Shown here: positions 1-7,314 of the stretch, piece by piece
How positions within the stretch are numbered: the first letter of the stretch is position 1
Layout of the letters: each line of letters opens with the position of its first letter
NCBI GenBank assembly: GCA_035719045.1
Contig: DASTGO010000245.1
Location: 1 to 8,716, forward strand
Reading direction: 5' to 3'
Length of the DNA: 8,716 nt
Origin: DASTGO01 sp035719045
GTDB lineage: Bacteria; Actinomycetota; Actinomycetes; Actinomycetales; Kineosporiaceae
Made by a program: the position numbers and the translations under genes
Notes under the pieces: model-generated
Database searches by the model: none
Seen by the model: the letters and a program-made list of their open reading frames with translations, nothing else
Told to the model about the DNA's origin: nothing

Positions 1-99
1 CGTCCAAGTGATGTCGTAGTACACCGCGTTCGGCGTATTGCGTTTTGCCCACACGTCCAGCAGCACGAAATCGCCTGGCTGGATCGGCTCGTGGGTGGA
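1..99 (-). CDS. M24-family metallopeptidase, internal fragment (broken)
   Basis: Read on the minus strand, about 32 codons are open from the junction to the window edge. They include the segments EPIQPGDFVLLDVWAK and NAVYYDITWT. This is the first metal-binding strand pair of the M24 peptidase fold (Xaa-Pro aminopeptidase or creatinase type). The two aspartates, encoded at 55-57 and 13-15, sit where the family carries its first two metal-ligand Asp residues. The spacing of 14 residues is slightly longer than in classical aminopeptidase P, but fits the subfamily with an LWAK-type insert. The rest of the catalytic domain (His and two Glu ligands) would lie beyond position 1. The N-terminal part should lie on the other side of position 99, but MetH sequence is found there instead. 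GC is lower than in the rest of the window. The family call rests on motif recognition in a short piece; exact function and source organism are unknown. Confidence 0.72.
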
Positions 100-104
100 A
101 CGCG
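94..104. other. Junction between unrelated gene fragments
   Basis: To the left, the minus strand encodes M24 peptidase. To the right, the plus strand encodes MetH. Both proteins are cut in mid-domain within about 10 bases of each other, with no intergenic DNA. By hand count GC changes from about 59% (1-100) to about 76% (101-200). I see no transposase, target-site duplication or inverted repeat here. The simplest reading is a chimeric contig or clone end. A genuine inversion or deletion breakpoint is the alternative. Confidence 0.7.
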
Positions 105-946
105 GGCTGGCCGTCCCCACTCCGCCGCTCTGGGGGGACCGGGTCATCAGGGGCCTCACCCTCGCCGACTACGCCGCCTACCTCGACGAGCGGGCCACCT
201 TCGTCGGCCAGTGGGGGCTGCGCGGCTCGCGCACCGGGTCCGGCCCGAGCTACGAGGAGCTCGTCGAGACCGAGGGCCGACCCCGGCTGCGGATGTGGCT
301 GGACCGGGTGCAGACCGAGGGCCTGCTCGAACCCGCTGTGGTGTACGGGTTCTACCCGTGCGTCAGTGAGGGTGAGGATCTGGTCGTGCTCGCCCACGAG
401 GACGATCCGGTGGCGGGGCTGCGGGCGGGGCAGGAGCGGCTGCGGTTCACCTTCCCCCGGCAGCGGCGGGACCGGCGGCTGTGCCTGGCGGACTTCTTCC
501 GCTCACGCGAGGAGGCCGAGCAGCTCGGCGGACCCGATGTGGTCGCCTTCCAGCTGGTCACTGTCGGGGCCCGGGTGGCCCAGGCCACCGCGGAACTGTT
601 CGCCAAGAACGCCTACCGCGACTACCTGGAACTGCATGGGCTGTCGGTCCAGCTGACCGAGGCGCTCGCGGAGTTCTGGCATGCCCGGATCCGCGCCGAC
701 CTCGGGCTGGGCGCGCAGGACGACCCGGACCTGACCGGGATCCTGCGCCAGGAATACCGGGGGTCGCGCTACTCCTTCGGCTACCCGGCCTGTCCGGACC
801 TCGCCGACCGGGCCAAGCTGGTCGGCCTGCTACGCCCGGAGCGGATCGGCGTCGAGCTCTCCGAGGAGCTGCAGTTGCATCCCGAACAGTCCACCGACGC
901 CCTCGTGGTGCACCACCCCGAGGCCAAGTATTTCAACGCCACATGA
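101..946 (+). CDS. metH: Cobalamin-dependent methionine synthase MetH, C-terminal activation domain only (5' broken)
   Basis: MetH transfers a methyl group from methyltetrahydrofolate to homocysteine through cob(I)alamin, in the cytoplasm. The roughly 281 residues here are only its C-terminal AdoMet-binding reactivation domain, which remethylates oxidised cobalamin. MetH-like sequence begins near VPTPPLWGDRVI (113-148). It continues through DERATFVGQWGLRG and the AdoMet-site motif RxxxGY (R at 767-769, GY at 779-784), and ends with an actinobacterial-type tail, VVHHPEAKYFNA. The homocysteine, folate and cobalamin modules (about 900 residues in the family) are absent because the left side of the junction is M24 sequence. 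The open frame continues to a TTG at 38, but those codons are antisense to the M24 fragment and are not MetH. The stop overlaps the ATG of the HAD gene (ATGA), which suggests translational coupling. As presented it cannot encode a working enzyme. Confidence 0.9.
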   Translation, partial: RGLAVPTPPLWGDRVIRGLTLADYAAYLDERATFVGQWGLRGSRTGSGPSYEELVETEGRPRLRMWLDRVQTEGLLEPAVVYGFYPCVSEGEDLVVLAHEDDPVAGLRAGQERLRFTFPRQRRDRRLCLADFFRSREEAEQLGGPDVVAFQLVTVGARVAQATAELFAKNAYRDYLELHGLSVQLTEALAEFWHARIRADLGLGAQDDPDLTGILRQEYRGSRYSFGYPACPDLADRAKLVGLLRPERIGVELSEELQLHPEQSTDALVVHHPEAKYFNAT

Positions 947-966
947 GCCTTCAACGCCACATGAGC
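932..966. repeat. 18-bp tandem duplication over the metH stop / HAD start overlap
   Basis: The 17-mer TTCAACGCCACATGAGC occurs at 932-948 and again at 950-966, a period of 18 bases. Each copy contains an ATGA overlap. MetH stops in the first copy. The HAD frame has an in-frame ATG in each copy (943 and 961) because the period is a multiple of three. The pattern fits slipped-strand duplication of an original stop/start overlap. Confidence 0.9.
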
Positions 967-1719
967 GCCACCACCGCCGACGGCGTCCGCCCCGGGGACG
1001 CCGCGGACGACGGTGCCCCGGCCGGCCGGTGTACTCCGACCGACCCGCGCCCTCCGGCCCGGCTGCCCGCGGCCGTGCTCTGGGACATGGACGGGACCCT
1101 GGTCGACACCGAGCCGTACTGGATCGACTGCGAGTTCGAGCTGGTCGCCGAGCACGGTGGCACCTGGAGTCTGGACCACGCCCATGCCCTGGTCGGGAAC
1201 TCCCTGCTGGCCTCCGCGGAGTACATCCGGCACCACGGCGGGGTGGAGCTGCAGCCCGAGCAGATCGTCGACCGGCTGCTCGACGGCGTGGTGGCCCGGG
1301 TGCGCGGGCACGTGCCCTGGCGGCCCGGTGCCCAGGAACTGCTCGCTGCCCTGGCGGCCGCCCAGGTGCCCTGCGCCCTGGTGACGATGTCCTACCGGAG
1401 GCTCGCCGAGGCCGTCCTGGCCGCCCTGCCACCGGCCGCCTTCGCCACCGTCGTGGCCGGGGACGACGTCACCTACGGCAAACCCCATCCCGAGCCGTAC
1501 CTGATGGCCGCCGCACGTCTCGGAGTCCTGGCAGCGGACTGCGTGGCGATCGAGGACAGCCCGACCGGGGTCGCCTCGGCCGTGGCGGCCGGCGTGCCGG
1601 TGCTGGCCGTCGAACACCTCCTGCCCCTCGATCCCGGTCCCGGGCGCTACCCGGTGCCGACTCTGGTCGGGGTCACCCCGGCCCAGCTCGCAGGCCTGCG
1701 CAGCGTCCCGCTCGGCTGA
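943..1719 (+). CDS. HAD-superfamily (subfamily IA) phosphatase / phosphoglucomutase-like hydrolase
   Basis: A cytoplasmic HAD hydrolase, probably acting on a small phosphorylated metabolite; the substrate cannot be read from sequence. All four motifs are present, numbered from the ATG at 943. Motif I is DMDGTLVDT, with nucleophile Asp48 and general acid/base Asp50. Motif II is ALVTMS, with Thr148. Motif III is Lys180 in YGKPHPEPY. Motif IV is the acidic pair Glu204-Asp205 in AIEDSPTGV. The roughly 95 residues between motifs I and II fit a helical C1 cap, as in beta-phosphoglucomutase or phosphoglycolate phosphatase relatives. The length of 258 aa is slightly above normal because of a low-complexity N-terminal extension of about 40 residues. 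There is no clear Shine-Dalgarno; the ATGA overlap with metH suggests coupled translation. An alternative start at 961, in the second copy of the 18-bp repeat, gives 252 aa, and I cannot decide between them. Confidence 0.88.
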   Translation: MSLQRHMSATTADGVRPGDAADDGAPAGRCTPTDPRPPARLPAAVLWDMDGTLVDTEPYWIDCEFELVAEHGGTWSLDHAHALVGNSLLASAEYIRHHGGVELQPEQIVDRLLDGVVARVRGHVPWRPGAQELLAALAAAQVPCALVTMSYRRLAEAVLAALPPAAFATVVAGDDVTYGKPHPEPYLMAAARLGVLAADCVAIEDSPTGVASAVAAGVPVLAVEHLLPLDPGPGRYPVPTLVGVTPAQLAGLRSVPLG

Positions 1720-1736
1720 CCTCCGGCGACCGACGG

Positions 1737-1763
1737 CCGTGGACCACGATCCGTGGTCCACGG
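1737..1763 (+). terminator. Perfect 12-bp hairpin after the metH-HAD unit
   Basis: CCGTGGACCACG (1737-1748) and CGTGGTCCACGG (1752-1763) are perfect reverse complements around the loop ATC, 18 bases after the HAD stop. No T-run follows, as is common for actinobacterial hairpin terminators. Each arm is itself a near-palindrome (CGTGG-N-CCACG), so a paired protein-binding site is an alternative reading. Confidence 0.6.
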
Positions 1764-2195
1764 GAGGTGACAGTGGTCATCCCTGCCGGTGGCCAGGGAA
1801 TGACTCGCCCGCTTTCGTGAACTGAGCGGATCCGTTTGGATACGAATTGTGAATTGCTTGCCTTCCGTGGCAGGGGTGCGGCAATGACTGCGTGGACCTG
1901 TGACGGCCGCACTTTCCGTACCCCGGCAAACCTGTCGAAAAGCCCCCCGAAAATGCACCCCACCTTGGGTGGCAGCGGCCTTGATCGGACCCCGACCGCG
2001 TCGTGACCAGGGCCGAAGCCTCTCCGGTTTATTGCGGCTTCATCACGATCCTGCACAGAGGGGCTTGGTCCCTGGCGCCGGGGCGAGGCTGGGGGCAGCA
2101 TCACGCAGGAGCGGGTCCTGGGTCTGCTACGGTCGTCGCGATTGTCTCGTCCACGGCAGATCCTTCGGGTCCGACGATCTTCGACGCCGGATCCT

Positions 2196-2224
2196 TTGGC
2201 AAAGCCCGGCATGAAACGTAGATG
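2196..2224 (+). promoter_or_regulatory. Candidate sigma70-type promoter for the ABC operon
   Basis: TTGGCA (2196-2201) matches the -35 consensus in five of six positions. A 17-base spacer separates it from TAGATG (2219-2224), a weak -10 element with three of six matches. Transcription would start near 2231, leaving a leader of about 55 bases before the first permease gene. A match of this quality can arise by chance, so the call is tentative. Confidence 0.28.
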
Positions 2225-2236
2225 TTTCCGGCCTGT

Positions 2237-2264
2237 CGACGATGACGCCGTGTGACCATCGTTG
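2237..2264 (+). promoter_or_regulatory. Palindrome in the leader of the ABC operon
   Basis: CGACGATG (2237-2244) pairs with CATCGTTG (2257-2264) over 8 bp with one G-T wobble and a 12-base spacer. It lies just downstream of the candidate promoter and 7 bases before the ribosome binding site GGGAG (2272-2276). That placement suits a repressor operator or a leader hairpin. No regulator is encoded in the window to pair with it. Confidence 0.3.
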
Positions 2265-2285
2265 GGGAGACGGGAGACCGCGCAC

Positions 2286-3281
2286 GTGACAGCACCGCTG
2301 GATGTCTCGGGGGCCGCTGCTCAGGCCGAGCCGGAGGCCGTGCTGGAGGGCGTATCGGTCCCGATCGCCGGGCGCTCGCTGGGACAGATCGCCTGGATGC
2401 GGCTCAAGCGGGACCGCGTCGCCCTCGCAGGCGGTTTCGTGATCCTGTTCCTCATCCTGGTGGCCGTCTTCGCACCGCTCGTGGTCGGCCTGCTCGGTCA
2501 TCCGCCGACCGAGTTCCACGAGGACCTGGTCAACGCCGACACGATGGTCCCGTCGGGGCCGCTGGGCGGGGTCAGCAAGGACTTCCTGTTCGGCCTGGAG
2601 CCGGTGACCGGGCGGGACCTGTTCAGCCGGGTGGTCTACGGCAGCCGGATCTCGCTGCTGATCGCCTTCCTTGCCACCCTGCTGGCGGTGGTCATCGGTG
2701 TCCTCATGGGCGTCGTGGCCGGCTACTTCGGCGGGTGGGTGGACAGCTTCATCGGGCGGCTGATGGACGTCTTCCTCGCCTTCCCGCTGGTCGTGTTCGC
2801 GATCGCGCTGGCCGGGGTCATCCCCGACCATGCTTTCGGGCTGTCGGACGTTGCCCTCAAGGTGTCGGTCCTGGTGTTCATCATCGGCTTCTTCAGCTGG
2901 CCGTACATCGGCCGGATCGTCCGGGGTCAGACCCTGTCCCTGCGGGAGCGGGAGTTCGTGGACGCCGCCCGCAGCCTCGGGGCCGGCAGCGGCTACATCC
3001 TGGTCAAGGAGCTGCTGCCCAACCTGGTGGCGCCGATCCTGGTCTACTCCACCCTGCTGATCCCGACCAACATCCTGTTCGAGGCGGCGCTGGCCTATCT
3101 CGGGGTCGGGGTGCAGCCGCCCACGCCCACCTGGGGCGGGATGCTCAGCGAGGCCACCCGCTGGTACCAGGTCGACCCCTGGTTCCTCCTGCCGCCCGGC
3201 CTGGCGATCTTCGTGACCGTCCTCGCCTTCAACCTCTTCGGCGACGGTCTGCGTGACGCCCTCGACCCGCGGACCCGTTGA
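2286..3281 (+). CDS. dppC: Oligopeptide/dipeptide-type ABC importer permease (DppC/OppC family)
   Basis: Inner-membrane channel subunit, 331 aa from GTG 2286. This start is chosen because GGGAG (2272-2276) is correctly spaced ahead of it; an in-frame TTG at 2262 has no such site. A cytoplasmic tail of about 40 residues precedes the first membrane helix (about 45-70), as in the OppC_N domain. An external segment containing GRDLFSRVVYGSRIS follows, then the permease core with about five helices. The EAA loop that contacts the ATPase is EFVDAARSLGA, about residues 223-233. Family hallmarks near the end are ALAYLGVGVQPPTPTWGGML and FNLFGDGLRDALDPR. It is the first gene of the operon and lies ahead of the binding-protein gene, whereas in classical opp/dpp operons the C-type permease follows the B-type. 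The stop is 51 bases before the lipoprotein ATG. Peptide specificity is a family inference; related permeases also carry nickel or sugars. Confidence 0.93.
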   Translation: MTAPLDVSGAAAQAEPEAVLEGVSVPIAGRSLGQIAWMRLKRDRVALAGGFVILFLILVAVFAPLVVGLLGHPPTEFHEDLVNADTMVPSGPLGGVSKDFLFGLEPVTGRDLFSRVVYGSRISLLIAFLATLLAVVIGVLMGVVAGYFGGWVDSFIGRLMDVFLAFPLVVFAIALAGVIPDHAFGLSDVALKVSVLVFIIGFFSWPYIGRIVRGQTLSLREREFVDAARSLGAGSGYILVKELLPNLVAPILVYSTLLIPTNILFEAALAYLGVGVQPPTPTWGGMLSEATRWYQVDPWFLLPPGLAIFVTVLAFNLFGDGLRDALDPRTR

Positions 3282-3332
3282 TCGGGGTTCGACGGAAAGT
3301 CCCACCCTCACAGAGAAGAACAGGTGTACCGA

Positions 3333-5099
3333 ATGAGAAGATCGCGAGGCCTGGCAACGGCGGCCGTCGCCGTCACGGTGGCCGTCGGGCTGGCCGCCTG
3401 CGGCGGTTCCAGCCCCAGCTCGACCAGCTCGTCCTCGTCCAGCAGCGGCGGAGCGGCAGTCTTCAACGCCGGCGAGAAGAGCGTGGTGAACCCCTCCACC
3501 AAGAAGGGGGGCACCCTGCGGATGGCGATCAGTGACGACTGGGACAGCATCGACCCCGGCGACACCTACTACGCCTTCGCCTGGGACTTCGCGCGCCTCT
3601 ACGGTCGTTCGCTGACCACGTTCAAGTCCGCGCCGGGCCAGGAGGGCAGCACGATCGTGCCCGACCTCGCCGAGAGCCTCGGCAAGGTCTCCGCGGACGG
3701 CAAGACGTGGACGTACACCCTGCGCAAGGGCATGAAGTACGAGGACGGCACCCCGATCACGTCCAAGGACGTCAAGTACGCCGTCGCACGCTCCCTCGAC
3801 AAGGACGTGCTGGTCAACGGCCCGACGTACTTCGGTGACTTCCTCGACCTGCAGGGCTACACCAGCCCGTTCAAGCTCAAGGACAAGGCCGCGGGGCTGA
3901 AGGCGATCGAGACGCCGGACGACTCCACGATCATCTTCCACCTGAACAAGCCGTTCGCCGGATTCGACTACATGACGGCGATGCCGTCGACGATCCCGGT
4001 CCCGGCCGACAAGGACACCGGCACCGAGTACAAGAAGCACGTCATCTCCTCCGGCCCGTACATGTTCAAGGACTACGAGGCCGGCAAGTCGTTCACCATG
4101 GTGCGCAACCCGAACTGGGACGCTGCGTCCGACCCGAACCGCAAGGCCCTGCCGGACCAGATCGACGTCAAGGTCAAGCAGAACCAGGCGGACATCGACA
4201 ACCAGCTGCTGGCCGGCACGCTCGACGTCGACATCTCCGGCAGCGGGGTGAGCACCGAGTCCCAGGGCCGGATCCTCACCGACCCCAAGCTGAAGGCCAA
4301 CGCGGACAACCCGGTGGGCACCCGGCTGTGGTACATCTCGGTCAACGGTGACGTCGCGCCGCTGGACAACGTCGAGTGCCGCCGCGCCATCCAGTACGCC
4401 ACGGACAAGACCTCGCTCCAGCGGGCCTACGGCGGCAACACCGGCGGCGACATCGCCAGCAACATCCTCCCGCCCACGATCAGCGGGGCGAAGCAGTTCA
4501 ACCTCTACCCGCCGGGGGCGGACAACAAGGGCGACCTGGCGAAGGCCAAGGCCGCGTTGACCTCCTGCGGCCAGCCGAACGGCTTCACCACCACCATGGC
4601 CTTCCGGGCGGACCGGCCCAAGGAGAAGGCCACCGCCGAGGCGATGCAGCAGGCGCTGGAGCGGGTCGGCATCAAGCTCACCCTCAAGGGCTTCCCGGCG
4701 GGTGACTACTTCAAGCTCTACGCCGGCAAGCCGGACTACGCCAAGGCCAACAACCTCGGCCTGATGACCAACGGGTGGGGCGCGGACTGGCCGGACGGCT
4801 TCGGCTTCATCAGCCAGATCGTCGACAGCCGGACCATCCGTCCCTCGGGCGGCAACTACAACCTGTCCGTCAAGGACCCGGCCGTGGACGCCCTGCTCGA
4901 CAAGGCCGTGCTCACCCAGGACAAGACCGCCCGCGACGCCCTGTGGGTCGACGTGGACAAGAAGGTCATGGAGGACGCCACCATCCTCCCGACGGGCTGG
5001 GCCAAGGGCCTGTACTACCGTCCCGCGAACCTGACGAACGTGTACTTCAGCCCCGCCTACGGCATGTACGACTACGCCAACCTCGGCGTGACGAAGTAA
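3333..5099 (+). CDS. Solute-binding lipoprotein of peptide-type ABC importer (SBP_bac_5 family, BldKB-like)
   Basis: Extracytoplasmic receptor anchored by lipid, 588 aa from ATG 3333. A signal peptide (MRRSRGL followed by an Ala/Val core) ends in the lipobox LAAC, with Cys23 as the lipidated residue. A Ser/Gly-rich linker (about 24-43) leads to the family 5 binding domain. Typical segments are KKGGTLRMAISDDWDSIDP at the start, SADGKTWTYTLRKGMKYEDG, TPITSKDVKYAVARSLD, ISSGPYMFKDY, and CRRAIQYATDKTSL. After Cys23 the only cysteines are Cys349 and Cys412, which may form a disulfide. GTG 3324 would add three residues; AGG at 3322-3324 suits ATG 3333, while GAGAAGAA upstream could serve GTG. The size (about 590 aa) and the position between the two permease genes resemble the Streptomyces BldKB signal-peptide receptor. 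The ligand is unknown: oligopeptides are likely, but family members also bind nickel, haem or sugars. Confidence 0.93.
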   Translation: MRRSRGLATAAVAVTVAVGLAACGGSSPSSTSSSSSSSGGAAVFNAGEKSVVNPSTKKGGTLRMAISDDWDSIDPGDTYYAFAWDFARLYGRSLTTFKSAPGQEGSTIVPDLAESLGKVSADGKTWTYTLRKGMKYEDGTPITSKDVKYAVARSLDKDVLVNGPTYFGDFLDLQGYTSPFKLKDKAAGLKAIETPDDSTIIFHLNKPFAGFDYMTAMPSTIPVPADKDTGTEYKKHVISSGPYMFKDYEAGKSFTMVRNPNWDAASDPNRKALPDQIDVKVKQNQADIDNQLLAGTLDVDISGSGVSTESQGRILTDPKLKANADNPVGTRLWYISVNGDVAPLDNVECRRAIQYATDKTSLQRAYGGNTGGDIASNILPPTISGAKQFNLYPPGADNKGDLAKAKAALTSCGQPNGFTTTMAFRADRPKEKATAEAMQQALERVGIKLTLKGFPAGDYFKLYAGKPDYAKANNLGLMTNGWGADWPDGFGFISQIVDSRTIRPSGGNYNLSVKDPAVDALLDKAVLTQDKTARDALWVDVDKKVMEDATILPTGWAKGLYYRPANLTNVYFSPAYGMYDYANLGVTK

Positions 5100-5131
5100 C
5101 AGCCGTACCGCCCACCGCAGAGCACTCGCAC

Positions 5132-5144
5132 AAGGGGTGAGAGG
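5132..5144 (+). promoter_or_regulatory. Shine-Dalgarno-like purine tract displaced from the dppB start
   Basis: AAGGGGTGAGAGG is the only strong anti-16S-like tract between the SBP stop (5099) and the dppB ATG (5201). It is 56 bases from that ATG in linear sequence, but ends 5 bases before the hairpin at 5150-5188. The 12 bases between hairpin and ATG (C-rich) contain no Shine-Dalgarno. When the hairpin folds, the tract comes to about 17 bases from the ATG. Confidence 0.45.
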
Positions 5145-5149
5145 CACTG

Positions 5150-5188
5150 GGGGGCGGGGCCCCGGGTTCGTCCCGGGGCCCCGCCCCC
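5150..5188 (+). terminator. 17-bp perfect G+C hairpin between SBP and dppB genes
   Basis: GGGGGCGGGGCCCCGGG (5150-5166) and CCCGGGGCCCCGCCCCC (5172-5188) pair perfectly around the loop TTCGT. All 17 pairs are G-C, so the RNA stem would be extremely stable. No T-run follows and the downstream gene belongs to the same system, so complete termination is unlikely. Known roles of such intercistronic stems include partial termination and 3'-end protection. Both raise binding-protein mRNA above permease mRNA, as reported for other importer operons. It ends only 12 bases before the dppB ATG. Confidence 0.8.
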
Positions 5189-5200
5189 TGCCGCCCGCAC

Positions 5201-6210
5201 ATGGTCACGTATGTCATCAGACGGCTCATCGCGGCCGTCGGCCTGCTGGTCGTCATCAGCATGGTCACGTTCGCGATCTTCTTCCTCGTCCCGCGGCTGG
5301 CGGGCGCGACCCCCGATACCCTCGCCTCGCGCTACGTCGGACGCGCCGCCGGCGCTGAGCAGATCCACAACACGGCGGTCCGGCTCGGATTCACCGACCC
5401 GCTGTACGTGCAGTACGGCCGCTTCGTCAAGGGCGTCGTGGCGGGGACCACGTACGACACCGGCGTGGCCGTGGTCGACTGCCCGGCACCGTGTCTCGGC
5501 TACTCCTTCCTCACCCAGAACTCGGTGACGCCGGAGATCATCGACCGGATGCCGGTGACCATGTCGCTCGCCCTCGGCGCTGCCGTGCTCTGGCTGCTGT
5601 CCGGGGTGGGCGCCGGGGTGATCTCGGCGCTGCGCAAGGGATCCGTCTTCGACCGTGCCGCCATGGGCATCGCCCTGGCCGGGGTCTCGCTGCCGATCTT
5701 CTTCACCGGTGGACTCTCGCTGGTGATCTTCTCCTACACATTCCACCTGTTCCCGGCCGGCGGCACCTACGTCCCGCTGACCCAGGACCCGGTTCAGTGG
5801 GCCTACCACCTGGTGCTGCCCTGGGTCACCCTGTCCTTCCTCTACGCCGCGATCTACGCGCGGCTCACCAGAGCGGGGATGCTGGAGACCCTCGGGGAGG
5901 ACTACGTCCGCACCGCCCGCGCCAAGGGGCTCCCGGAGCGGACCGTCATCACCAAGCACGTGCTGCGTTCGACCCTGACGCCCATCGTCACGGTCTTCGG
6001 GCTGGACCTGGGGCTGCTGCTCGGCGGCGCGATCCTCACCGAGAGCGCCTTCTCGCTCCCGGGGATCGGCAAGTACGCCGTCGATGCCATCATCGGCAAC
6101 GACCTGCCGAAGGTTCTTGGAGTGACGTTGGTGGCGGCGGTGTTCGTGATCCTGGCGAATCTCGTCGTCGACCTCGTGTACGCCGTTGTCGACCCCCGGG
6201 TGAGGTTGTC

Positions 6211-6214
<4 letters not shown>
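5201..6214 (+). CDS. dppB: Oligopeptide/dipeptide-type ABC importer permease (DppB/OppB family)
   Basis: Second channel subunit, 337 aa. The N-terminus MVTYVIRRLIAAVG leading into a long helix (about 9-31) is the standard DppB start, which fixes ATG 5201 even though no Shine-Dalgarno is adjacent. An external loop of about 85 residues carries the motif CPAPC (Cys94, Cys98). Further helices follow, then the ATPase-contact EAA loop EDYVRTARAKG (233-243). The C-terminus has ILTESAFSLPGIGKYAVDAI and ends in DPRVRLS, both typical of the family. It forms a heterodimer with the DppC-type protein. The gene follows the binding-protein gene by 101 bases that contain the large hairpin. Its TGA overlaps the GTG of the next gene (GTGA at 6211-6214), so translation of the first ATPase is probably coupled to it. 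Confidence 0.94.

Positions 6215-7310
<1,096 letters not shown>

Positions 7311-7314
<4 letters not shown>

Larger units (their letters stand above)
1764..2285. other. Long gene-free region upstream of the ABC operon
   Basis: About 520 bases with no open frame that looks like protein. The reading frames that cross it have poor codon pattern and no family resemblance. It includes a locally AT-richer patch near 1826-1862, a weak promoter candidate near 2196-2224 and a palindrome at 2237-2264. I recognise no riboswitch, tRNA or small-RNA family in it. It is probably the regulatory region of the importer operon, perhaps with remnants of earlier sequence. Confidence 0.5.

Noticed and set aside
38..100. 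N-terminal extension of the MetH frame back to TTG 38
   Set aside because: Those codons are antisense to the M24 peptidase fragment and do not resemble MetH; the true metH start is far upstream in the family.
94..104. Insertion sequence or attachment site at the left junction
   Set aside because: No inverted repeats, target duplication, integrase or transposase sequence is visible around the join.
1773..1820. A 15-residue frame starting at GTG after GGGAGGTGA, considered as a leader peptide
   Set aside because: The purine tract is good but the peptide has no regulatory codon run and there is no promoter or attenuator structure tied to it; the tract may be chance next to the hairpin.
1900..2214. 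A 104-codon plus-strand open frame in the gap before the operon
   Set aside because: No ribosome binding site, no family resemblance, Arg/Ser/Gly-rich composition typical of a chance frame.
1764..2285. Cobalamin or other riboswitch in the long gap
   Set aside because: I could not find the conserved core of any riboswitch class I know; only isolated short inverted repeats such as GGGGTGC/GCACCCC are present.
2127..5147. A 1006-codon minus-strand open frame antisense to the permease and lipoprotein genes
   Set aside because: It is antisense to two clear genes, has no recognisable domain, and is rich in R, V, G, D and H as expected from shadow frames in very GC-rich DNA.
5137..5358. Small frame starting at GTG 5137 inside the purine tract
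   Set aside because: It reads through the hairpin and into dppB in another frame, giving an Arg/Pro/Gly-rich product with no coding signature.
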